64,000 bases of DNA from Pedobacter cryoconitis (GTDB taxonomy: Bacteria > Bacteroidota > Bacteroidia > Sphingobacteriales > Sphingobacteriaceae), in the NCBI RefSeq assembly GCF_001590605.1, contig NZ_CP014504.1:5022001-5086000 (forward strand), written 5' to 3'. Position numbers and translations under genes: made by a program. Under the pieces are notes generated by a model. That model was not told where the DNA came from, ran no database searches, and was given only the letters and a program-made list of their open reading frames with translations. Below, piece by piece: positions 48,669 to 59,230 of this stretch. Each line of letters starts with the position of its first letter. Position 1 is the first letter of the stretch.

Positions 48669-49161
48669 CTTGTTTACAGACTTTTTTGTAAATCAACACT
48701 ACAGCTTTTTTGGCATTGATCTCTTTTTTGTAAACAAGCACTGCAGCACCCTATCCACCATTCTTATGAATTCAATTCACCGCTTGGGAGGTTTAAAGAC
48801 TTTTTGTAAATCAGCGCTGCAGCTATTATTGATGAATGTGTTTAAATCTATTTTATCTCTGATATCAATAAAGGGAGAACTCAAAACGTTATCTCCCATT
48901 ATAAGCCCTCTAACACATTATCTATAATTAATCGCCATTGGTATCACTCTACAATTATAGTGTGGGGGATTCGAACTCCGGACTGGCCGGGCTCCTGGAT
49001 CAGTAGAAACTTCAATACTATTCCCTGAACTTTGAGAAAGATAATTTATATCTTTAATTTGATGAAACGATCAATCCTCTATATGCGGGGCAGAATGCAA
49101 TTGGCATTTTTGATAGGACTGCTATTATCTGTTCAGTTCTTCGATAGAAAGGCTGAATCCC
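48669..49161. other. Region between rrn1 and the zeta-like gene
   Basis: It contains a cluster of related short motifs (TTTTTTGTAAA followed by A/C-rich bases and CTGCAGC) at about 48673-48692, 48731-48750 and 48801-48823, and a 129-bp block (48801-48929) repeated behind rrn2. At 48961-48980 a stretch resembles a reversed tRNA T arm. An 85-codon open frame at 48670-48927 runs through these repeats and is probably not a gene. Confidence 0.5.
48801..48929 (+). repeat. 129-bp repeat, copy 1 (behind rrn1)
   Basis: It starts at TTTTTGTAAATCAGCGCTGC and matches 56233-56361 with one mismatch seen. It contains GGGAGA/TCTCCC as a potential hairpin (48873-48897). Offset to the second copy is 7432, different from the rrn offset of 7424, so small indels separate it from 5S in the two copies. 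Confidence 0.75.
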
Positions 49162-49743
49162 TTGGCTAATCTTTATATCATATCTGGTTGCAATGGTGCA
49201 GGTAAAACTACCGCGAGTAATACTATCCTGCCAGAAATCTTAAATTGTATGGAGTTTGTGAATGCTGATAACATTGCCTGCGGCCTATCCCCTTTTAATC
49301 CTGAAAGCGTAGCTTTTGAAGCTGGTAGAATTATGCTCAAACGTATCCGTGAATTAATGGTAGCCGGGGCTGATTTTGGATTTGAAACTACATTGGCCAG
49401 CCGAAGTTATGTTTCCGTGGTTAAACAGGCGAAACTGCTGGATTACAAGGTCAGCCTATTGTACTTTTGGTTAAGTTCTCCAAATCTGACCGTAGAGCGT
49501 GTTGCTAAGCGGGTGAGCAATGGAGGACATCATATTCCTGCAAATGTAATAGAGCGCAGATATTACCGGGGCATTTATAATTTATATAACCTGTATATGC
49601 CATTATGTGATGAGTGGACAATCGTAAACAATATGGACCTGATACCTGAAGTGATTGCCAAGTATGACAGCTTTGGAAAAACAGTATTTAATAACGAACT
49701 TTGGAATACGCTCATTAAACAGAAAAATCATGGAAAGACCTGA
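49162..49743 (+). CDS. Zeta-toxin-like P-loop kinase
   Basis: The 193-residue protein resembles zeta toxins/PezT-like kinases, which phosphorylate UDP-N-acetylglucosamine or related small molecules. Motifs: Walker A SGCNGAGKTT (Lys15), VNADNIACGLSPFNPESVAFEAGR (Asp36), GADFGFETTLASRSY (Glu75) and the arginine-rich RVAKRVSNGGHHIPANVIERRYYRG near 115. It lacks the extra domains of large zeta proteins. Start is TTG at 49162; no ATG fits the fold. It overlaps the next small gene by 14 bp. It sits between the two rrn copies, so it is a cargo of the spacer. Confidence 0.78.
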   Translation: MANLYIISGCNGAGKTTASNTILPEILNCMEFVNADNIACGLSPFNPESVAFEAGRIMLKRIRELMVAGADFGFETTLASRSYVSVVKQAKLLDYKVSLLYFWLSSPNLTVERVAKRVSNGGHHIPANVIERRYYRGIYNLYNLYMPLCDEWTIVNNMDLIPEVIAKYDSFGKTVFNNELWNTLIKQKNHGKT

Positions 49744-49918
49744 TTCTTTAATTCAAGATGGCACGTTTACTGATAAGGTAATGGTTGGTCTTAAACAAGC
49801 TTTGCGTAAGCTGGCTGAGGAAGCTGCTGTAAATAACGAGGATCTTGTTATTGGTGATAAGGAGGGAAATGCTAAATCTGTGCCTGCCAAAGATCTGCTG
49901 AAGACATTATCTAAATAA
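49730..49918 (+). CDS. Small protein paired with the zeta-like kinase (62 aa)
   Basis: The ATG at 49730 lies inside the end of the kinase gene (14-bp overlap). The product begins MERPDSLIQDGTFTDKVMVGL and ends VPAKDLLKTLSK; it is charged and mostly helical in appearance, with a KALRKLAEEAAVNNEDLVIGDKEGN segment. I do not recognise a named family. The overlap implies translational coupling; by analogy with epsilon-zeta modules it may be an antitoxin or a regulator, but known epsilon proteins are usually encoded upstream and differ. An upstream ATG at 49655 in the same frame would lengthen the overlap and is less likely. Confidence 0.65.
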   Translation: MERPDSLIQDGTFTDKVMVGLKQALRKLAEEAAVNNEDLVIGDKEGNAKSVPAKDLLKTLSK

Positions 49919-50259
49919 TTCATCATCTGATAAACTATTAATCAATTAGTATCTATATTCTTCTCTAATACCTATCCCTCTCAGGTATCAATAATATTCT
50001 TTTATAGGTTTTAATTTATAATAATCTTATTCCTATTGCTTGTTTTATCATTTTCATCTATACTGTATTACTAATTTTGATTATTATTCTTCCCGCTTAC
50101 TTAATCTTTCGATAAAAAAATAGCGCTTAACAGATGGAAATGAGAAGAATCATGGGATTTGTCCTAATAAAGGATATTGATTTTTAGCTGGGTTTTCTGC
50201 TAAAAATACAGTTTATAAGTTCCTGTTATATTTGGTTTGAAGTTTTTGTGGTTGTAAAC
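49919..50259. other. AT-rich gap before rrn2
   Basis: About 340 bases of very AT-rich sequence after the small gene. I see no gene, strong hairpin or repeat before the second copy of the rrn unit starts. Confidence 0.5.
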
Positions 50260-50300
50260 CATGCAGTTAGGGGATGTATACAATTATTCGTGTGATATTG

Positions 50301-50331
50301 TTTGGCGGATGGGATAATTTTCCTACTTTTG
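50301..50331 (+). promoter_or_regulatory. rrn2 promoter P1
   Basis: TTTG at 50301-50304 and TACTTTTG at 50324-50331. The spacer between the boxes differs from rrn1 at three positions, so the two promoters may not be equally strong. Confidence 0.65.
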
Positions 50332-50459
50332 CATCCCGCTTCGGAGGAAGGGAAACAGTGAAAAGGATACAGTGAAGGAGATTGAAAGGATGTAAAGTAG
50401 AGGTTGTTGTTAAGCTTCAGAAAGGAATTAAAACTTTCTAAAAATAAAAAAGAAAAAGC

Positions 50460-50489
50460 TTGACAGAACGAAAAATATTTCTACCTTTG
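50460..50489 (+). promoter_or_regulatory. rrn2 promoter P2
   Basis: TTGACA at 50460-50465 and TACCTTTG at 50482-50489, identical to rrn1 P2. Confidence 0.75.
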
Positions 50490-50779
50490 CAGTCCCAACA
50501 AAAACGGGAAGATCACTAACGGATGTTAGCAGGTCACAATTACAAGACTGAAACGATGAGGCGCTGTAAAGCAATTCATTGCAACATATAAAGGCAACCG
50601 TGAGGTGCTGCCGAGAAGTTCATTAAAGAGATGTCATTTACAAACGTAGCGAGGTAAACACGTACAAGTTCAAAGTACATGAACCGCGCGAGTTTTTTAA
50701 GTCTGTTCTGACAGACAAATAAGAATAAGACTATTATTAATACAAGTTAAGAATGGTCAGCGTTCAAACATAACATTTT
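50490..50779 (+). other. rrn2 pre-16S leader
   Basis: Identical to the leader of copy 1, including the GTCTGT/ACAGAC hairpin; no coding region. Confidence 0.55.
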
Positions 50780-52301
<1,522 letters not shown>

Positions 52302-52521
52302 CTGGAGTAAGACAGATTACTCGCTGCGTAAATGATATACCAATGAAACTCTAACACATAGAGTAACTAAGTATATAAGTAAATGACAATAAAATCTCAA
52401 AAAGAAAAACCCATAGGATGAAACATCAACATGAGTGTTGTTCACCTGCTGAAAGAAGGAATTGACCGAGGAAAAGGAATTGTGCTGAGACACCTCAACA
52501 ACAACCCTGACCCAGGAAAAT

Positions 52522-52595
52522 AGTCCCGTAGCTCAGTTGGTTAGAGCACTACACTGATAATGTAGGGGTCAGCAGTTCAAATCTGCTCGGGACTA
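52522..52595 (+). tRNA. tRNA-Ile (anticodon GAT), rrn2 spacer
   Basis: Identical to the copy at 45098-45171: acceptor AGTCCCG/CGGGACT, anticodon GAT, no encoded CCA. Confidence 0.95.
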
Positions 52596-52610
52596 CATTA
52601 TATATTCTAA

Positions 52611-52684
52611 GGGGGATTAGCTCAGCTGGCTAGAGCGCCTGCCTTGCACGCAGGAGGTCAACGGTTCGACTCCGTTATTCTCCA
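52611..52684 (+). tRNA. tRNA-Ala (anticodon TGC), rrn2 spacer
   Basis: Identical to the copy at 45187-45260: acceptor GGGGGAT/ATTCTCC, anticodon TGC, no encoded CCA. Confidence 0.95.
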
Positions 52685-52907
52685 CGATTGGCCCGTAGTT
52701 AAGATAAAAGCTACAGGAAATAGACGCCTTAAAAGCGTTGGGACAATAAAGTTCTTTGACATATTGGAAGAAGTTAATAAAGAAGAGCAAACAACAATAG
52801 AGACGTTGTTAGCTTGAAGGGAAGTAAAAGTGCTTGCACCGATACCAACTGTAAGGTTAATAACAGAATAAAAAAGCATTTCCATAGGCGCAAAAGGCTA
52901 TGGAGAG

Positions 52908-55790
<2,883 letters not shown>

Positions 55791-55944
55791 CAATAAACTG
55801 TTGTTTGTTCTTCATAACTAACTTCTTTCAATAATATGTCATCGTTTGATACCCGCCTGCAAACAGCAGAGCAGGAGCAGACCATTACAATATCAATCGA
55901 GCAATCGCTGTAGAAAGCGATCAAACAAAAGCTGGATAAAGACA

Positions 55945-56056
<112 letters not shown>

Positions 56057-56064
56057 TCTTAAAG

Positions 56065-56092
56065 AGAGCCTGTAGGAAACTGCAGGCTTTTC
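56065..56092 (+). terminator. rrn2 terminator
   Basis: GAGCCTGTAG and CTGCAGGCTTT pair around GAAA, followed by TCTTATTT. One base differs from the rrn1 hairpin (GAGAGCC instead of GAAAGCC). Confidence 0.8.
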
Positions 56093-56419
56093 TTATTTAC
56101 AGACTTTTTTGTAAATAAAATAAGTATTACAGGTATTTATCTTCTTGTTTACAGTCATTTTGTAAACAAGCTCCACTGCTATTGATGAATAAAGCTATTG
56201 ATGATAACGTAACTCATCATCAGCCTGCAGCTTTTTTGTAAATCAGCGCTGCAGCTATTATTGATGAATGTGTTTAAATCTATTTTATCTCTGATATCAA
56301 TAAAGGGAGAACTCAAAACGTTATCTCCCATTATAAGCCCTCTAACACATTATCTGTAATTGTTCACTTGATTGATATCACCCCATAAGTATTATTCGAT
56401 CTGAGCGCAGGTAAATATT
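56093..56419. other. Region between rrn2 and the Lrp/AsnC gene
   Basis: It holds further members of the TTTTTGTAAA motif cluster (near 56105, 56157, 56233) and the second 129-bp repeat copy at 56233-56361. No gene is visible. Confidence 0.5.
56233..56361 (+). repeat. 129-bp repeat, copy 2 (behind rrn2)
   Basis: Matches 48801-48929 with one visible mismatch. It shows that sequence beyond the 5S terminator was also part of the duplication, with later divergence in between. Confidence 0.75.
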
Positions 56420-56896
56420 CTATCCTAACTCTATTTGTCTTCTGATACTTTCTTCTAGTGAGATTAATGTTTCAGTCCGCTGTATACCTTCTACTGCCTG
56501 GATCTCTTCATTCAGGACATGGCGTAAATGATTTGTATCTCTGCATATGATTTTAGCAAACATGCTATACGCTCCGGTCGTATAATGAAGTTCCACAACC
56601 TCTTTAATTCTGCTGAGTTGTTCGACAGCATCCTTATATTGAATTCCTTTTTCCAGGTATATACCAAGAAAAGCACAGATGTCATATCCCGCTTTCTGCG
56701 GATCGATAATTAGATGTGATCCTTTTATAATCCCCATTTCCTGTAGTTTTTTCATCCGGACGTGAATTGTTCCTCCCGAAACGATCAAATCTTTAGCTAT
56801 TTCTGTGTAGGGTTTGGTGGCATCCTGCATCAGTTGCTTTAAAATGTCAATATCGAGGTTATCAATTTCTAAATTTTGGCTTTCTTTTTTGAGCAT
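56420..56896 (-). CDS. Lrp/AsnC family transcriptional regulator
   Basis: The 158-residue protein has an N-terminal winged helix-turn-helix (LDIDILKQLMQDATKPYTEIAKDLIVSGGTIHVRMKKLQEMGIIKGSHLIIDP, about residues 18-68) and a C-terminal RAM ligand-binding domain with VVELHYTTGAYSMFAKIICRDTNHLRHVL. Such regulators sense amino acids. The gene is divergent from the tRNA-like transcription unit that starts near 57008, so it might control it, but this is context only. The effector is unknown. Confidence 0.88.
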   Translation of the reverse strand: MLKKESQNLEIDNLDIDILKQLMQDATKPYTEIAKDLIVSGGTIHVRMKKLQEMGIIKGSHLIIDPQKAGYDICAFLGIYLEKGIQYKDAVEQLSRIKEVVELHYTTGAYSMFAKIICRDTNHLRHVLNEEIQAVEGIQRTETLISLEESIRRQIELG

Positions 56897-56970
56897 GATT
56901 TCAATTAATTATAATGATAATCTAATATAATTACAATAGTCGTAATAATGAAATTAAATCTTTAAAATAT

Positions 56971-57001
56971 TTGCAACGTATGTAGTCTATCATTACATTT
57001 G
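56971..57001 (+). promoter_or_regulatory. Promoter of the tRNA-like gene pair
   Basis: TTG at 56971-56973 and the -7 box TACATTTG at 56994-57001 are 20 bases apart. The first tRNA-like gene starts 50 bases after the -7 box. Transcription is away from the Lrp gene. Confidence 0.65.
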
Positions 57002-57050
57002 TATCAAGCAAGTAAGAAAAAAACGTTCATTTTAATAATTGCTTATACTC

Positions 57051-57161
57051 TGTAGGGTGGTGGAACTGGCAGACGCACCTCCTTGTCTCGGTGGTGGAGA
57101 ATATGGAAAACCTGAAAAGGCTAACCACTCCTTGAAGGTTCGACTCCTTCCCCTACAGCCA
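57051..57161 (+). tRNA. Unusual class II tRNA-like gene A (anticodon GTC, CCA encoded)
   Basis: The 111 nt fold as a cloverleaf: acceptor TGTAGGG/CCCTACA with G73 and encoded CCA; D stem GTG/CGC with GG in the loop; anticodon stem CCTCC/GGTGG with one T-T mismatch and loop TTGTCTC, giving anticodon GTC (57085-57087); a 39-nt variable arm closed by GGAG/CTCC; T arm GAAGG TTCGACT CCTTC. The GTC anticodon, C38, G10, G2-C71 and G73 are the published E. coli aspartate identity elements. Normal tRNA-Asp is class I with a short variable loop and starts with G1. T37 instead of a purine is also odd. It may be a specialised aspartate tRNA or a non-coding tRNA mimic. Confidence 0.65.
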
Positions 57162-57184
57162 AAGAATGATTGTTCTTTATTTAA

Positions 57185-57330
57185 TGTTGGGTGGTGAAAT
57201 TGGCAGACACACCTCCTTGTCTCGGTGGTGGGGATCATGGGATAAACACAGTTTATGGGTTGACCACAAATTAATTTTTTGAACTGCAGCTAACTTCCCC
57301 TTGAAGGTTCGACTCCTTCCCCAACAGCCA
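57185..57330 (+). tRNA. Unusual class II tRNA-like gene B (anticodon GTC, 146 nt, CCA encoded)
   Basis: The second member has the same plan: acceptor TGTTGGG/CCCAACA, G73 and CCA; D stem GTG/CAC; identical anticodon arm with GTC at 57219-57221; identical T arm. The variable arm is 74 nt, closed by GGGGA/TCCCC and containing ATAAAC-ACA-GTTTAT. Compared with gene A, base changes in acceptor (A4-T69 to T4-A69), D stem (T-G to T-A) and variable arm (A-T to G-C) keep pairing, which supports real structure. At 146 nt it is far longer than usual tRNAs. An intron or a non-translational role cannot be excluded. Confidence 0.62.
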
Positions 57331-57359
57331 GTTTTTTTATTTTAATAAGTTAGTTAATT

Positions 57360-57390
57360 AGGGTGATCCGGAGGCGGATTACCCTTTTTA
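57360..57390 (+). terminator. Terminator of the tRNA-like unit
   Basis: AGGGTGATCCG (57360-57370) pairs with CGGATTACCCT (57375-57385), allowing one G-T, and TTTTTATTTTTT follows. It closes the short unit that holds only the two tRNA-like genes. Confidence 0.8.
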
Positions 57391-57505
57391 TTTTTTAAAC
57401 TTAATCTATCGTGTGAAGTAAATTAACAATTCCAGGCTAGTTTAGCAGTATAGAAAAACGATAGAAAAATCGTATTTTCATAACAATCTAACCGGAAAAC
57501 AATTG

Positions 57506-57607
57506 ATGATGAACAACAGAAAACTACAGTTTTTCTTAATGGCAATCGGTATATTAACCATTACCTCGTGTAAGAAACAAGGAATTGAAACAACGTTCCT
57601 GCAATGA
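57506..57607 (+). pseudogene. Lipoprotein signal peptide out of frame with the PI-PLC gene
   Basis: The ATG at 57506 opens a 33-codon frame with a basic start (NNRKL), a hydrophobic core (FFLMAIGILTI) and the lipobox-like TSC followed by KK, then a TGA at 57605-57607. The next gene, a PI-PLC without any signal, starts at 57604 in another frame (ATGA overlap). One base change in the A-rich stretch between could join both into a lipoprotein. Either it is a frameshift (true or from sequencing) or a coupled mini-ORF. Confidence 0.6.
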
Positions 57608-58491
57608 AAAACGAAAGCGCAATAACAAAACAAACTGCTTTGCCGGATTATTCGCTTAATAACTGGATGAGTTTCTTACCAGACACTACAAACATTGCAC
57701 AAATATCTATTCCTGGAACACATGATTCAGGTGCGCGGGTTGAACCAATATCTGGTACTGCAAAATGTCAGACGCTAAGTATAGCAGAACAGTTAAATGC
57801 TGGTGTGCGCTACCTGGATGTGAGATGCAGACACATTAACAACAGCTTTGCTATACATCATGGTGCGATCTATCAGAATTTGAACTATAGCGACGTTTTA
57901 AAGGCATGTATTGACTTCCTGAATGCGAATCCATCAGAAACAATTATCATGAGCGTAAAGGAAGAGCATACAGCTTCTGACAATACACGCAGCTTTGAAC
58001 AGACTTTTGATAGCTATGTGCAAGAAAATGCTGCAAAATGGGACTTGGGTACAGGGAATTCCAGACTTTCAGCTATCCGTGGCAAAATTAAATTACTGAG
58101 AAGATTTGGTTCAGGAAATGCAAAAGGCATAGATGCTACCCAATGGGGAGATAATACCACTTTTGATATTAATAATCCTGCTGCTAATCTGAAAGTACAG
58201 GATGAATATAAAGTTTCTAATGCAGATACCAAATGGACCAGGGTAAAAACACAATTAGATGCAGCACATGCTGATCATTCTAATCGGTTATATCTTAACT
58301 ATAGCAGCGGATACAAATCGCTTATTTTTGGTATTCCTGATATCAATGCAGTACACAATGCTGTTAATCCAAAAATTGCAGCCTATTTTAGTGGCAACAT
58401 TAGTGGCAGATATGGCGTAATCCCTATGGATTTTGTTACAGCTGATTTAGCAAAAGGAATTGTAAGGACAAATTTCAGTTCTGCTTTATAA
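57604..58491 (+). CDS. Phosphatidylinositol-specific phospholipase C (X domain)
   Basis: The 295-residue protein has the bacterial PI-PLC X domain: NWMSFLPDTTNIAQISIPGTHDSGA with catalytic His40, SIAEQLNAGVRYLDVRCRH and SFAIHHGAIYQ with the second His (about 86), then INPSETIIMSVKEEH-like LNANPSETIIMSVKEEH near 119. These enzymes cleave phosphatidylinositol or GPI anchors to inositol cyclic phosphate and are usually exported. As read, this ORF has no signal peptide; the lipoprotein signal lies just upstream in another frame. An outer-surface lipoprotein is the likely original form. Confidence 0.85.
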   Translation: MKNESAITKQTALPDYSLNNWMSFLPDTTNIAQISIPGTHDSGARVEPISGTAKCQTLSIAEQLNAGVRYLDVRCRHINNSFAIHHGAIYQNLNYSDVLKACIDFLNANPSETIIMSVKEEHTASDNTRSFEQTFDSYVQENAAKWDLGTGNSRLSAIRGKIKLLRRFGSGNAKGIDATQWGDNTTFDINNPAANLKVQDEYKVSNADTKWTRVKTQLDAAHADHSNRLYLNYSSGYKSLIFGIPDINAVHNAVNPKIAAYFSGNISGRYGVIPMDFVTADLAKGIVRTNFSSAL

Positions 58492-58545
58492 TGATTCTAA
58501 ATACCAATAAAAGGCCGCTGTTATTATAAGCATGCATTAATTTCT

Positions 58546-58553
58546 TATTTTTG
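58546..58553 (+). promoter_or_regulatory. -7 box before the four-helix membrane protein gene
   Basis: TATTTTTG matches TAnnTTTG and ends 15 bases before the ATG at 58569. This also argues against the TTG start at 58551, which lies within the box. Confidence 0.5.
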
Positions 58554-58568
58554 AAAAAAAAACTTGTT

Positions 58569-59015
58569 ATGGGTATTTATGAAATCTTGAAGAGTGCGCA
58601 CTCTGGATGGCGTTATTTAGTAATCATCTTATTGCTGGTTGCTTTTATTAATGCATTAATGGGATATGTGGGTAAGAAACCATATACCGAAGGGAACCGT
58701 AAATTAAATGTGTTTGCTTTGATCAGTGCGCATATTCAATTTGTTTTAGGTTTAGTAATCTATTTTATGCACGATTGGTATAAAGGGGATAGTTCAGTCG
58801 CGATACAACGTTACTGGAAAATGGAGCATGTATCGATGATGTTAATTGCAATCATCTTAATTACAGTGGGTAATGCACGCTCTAAAAAAGGTGTTACGGC
58901 ATCAGCTAAACATAAGACTATATTTATCTTTTTTGGATTGGCACTTTTATTAATCACAGGGGCAATTTTTGCAATGATTAAGGTAGATCCAAGCAGACAT
59001 CTCTTCGGAATGTGA
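58569..59015 (+). CDS. Four-helix membrane protein with conserved histidines
   Basis: From the ATG at 58569 the protein has 148 residues and four hydrophobic helices (about 15-37, 49-68, 88-106, 120-140). Histidines sit at or near the helices: SAHSGWRYL, ISAHIQFVLGL, KMEHVSMMLIA and AKHKTIFIF. This pattern resembles small b-type cytochrome-like proteins of Bacteroidota, but haem binding is only inferred. It stands alone upstream of the trp leader. A TTG 18 bases upstream would add six residues but overlaps the promoter. Confidence 0.6.
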   Translation: MGIYEILKSAHSGWRYLVIILLLVAFINALMGYVGKKPYTEGNRKLNVFALISAHIQFVLGLVIYFMHDWYKGDSSVAIQRYWKMEHVSMMLIAIILITVGNARSKKGVTASAKHKTIFIFFGLALLLITGAIFAMIKVDPSRHLFGM

Positions 59016-59036
59016 TAATTATTTTACGATTTAATT

Positions 59037-59065
59037 TTGGTTTGTAAGATTTATTTCTATTTTTG
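59037..59065 (+). promoter_or_regulatory. trp operon promoter
   Basis: TTG at 59037-59039 (within TTTTGGTTTG) and the -7 box TATTTTTG at 59058-59065, 18 bases apart. The leader peptide ATG at 59073 follows after 7 bases, so the leader mRNA has nearly no untranslated 5' end. Confidence 0.65.
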
Positions 59066-59072
59066 CTACTCA

Positions 59073-59153
59073 ATGATTAACAATAAACATACTACTTGGC
59101 AATGGCGCGGTAATTCTGAAAAGAGTTTCGTCGTAGCTTCGTGTACCTTATAG
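59073..59153 (+). CDS. trpL: trp leader peptide (26 aa, two Trp codons)
   Basis: The ORF begins ATG at 59073 and ends TAG at 59151-59153. Its sequence contains TTWQWRGNS, with Trp codons at 59097-59099 and 59103-59105. A terminator hairpin follows at 59184-59214 just before trpE. This is the layout of ribosome-mediated attenuation: when Trp-tRNA is scarce the ribosome stalls at the Trp codons. The W-x-W-R-G leader resembles the Bacteroid-trp RNA motif known from this phylum (from memory). Too short for normal gene prediction. Confidence 0.85.
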   Translation: MINNKHTTWQWRGNSEKSFVVASCTL

Positions 59154-59214
59154 TTTATCAACCTAAACCAAACCACACATACTAACCCGACGTACAAAAC
59201 GTCGGGTTTTTTTT
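59129..59214 (+). promoter_or_regulatory. trp attenuator
   Basis: AACCCGACGT (59184-59193) and ACGTCGGGTT (59199-59208) form a perfect stem followed by eight T, a strong terminator 16 bp before trpE. CGTCG at 59129-59133, within the leader ORF, can pair with CGACG of the terminator's left arm and could form the antiterminator when a ribosome stalls at the Trp codons upstream. Confidence 0.8.
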
Positions 59215-59230
59215 GTTTTAATAATTTCAG

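Noticed and set aside
48670..48927. 85-codon frame behind rrn1
   Set aside because: Made of the TTTTTGTAAA repeat cluster; the equivalent region behind rrn2 does not keep the frame.
57032..57238. 68-codon minus-strand frame over the tRNA-like genes
   Set aside because: Antisense to structured RNA; its peptide repeats because the two RNAs share sequence.
57051..57330. Reading the tRNA-like pair as ordinary tRNA-Leu genes
   Set aside because: The D arm is leucine-like, but no leucine anticodon (TAA, CAA, TAG, GAG, CAG) fits the loop; the only frame with U33 and a paired stem gives GTC.
57051..57330. Reading the pair as a tmRNA or as two halves of one
   Set aside because: Each has its own acceptor, D arm, anticodon arm and T arm, and no tag-coding frame or pseudoknot chain is visible.
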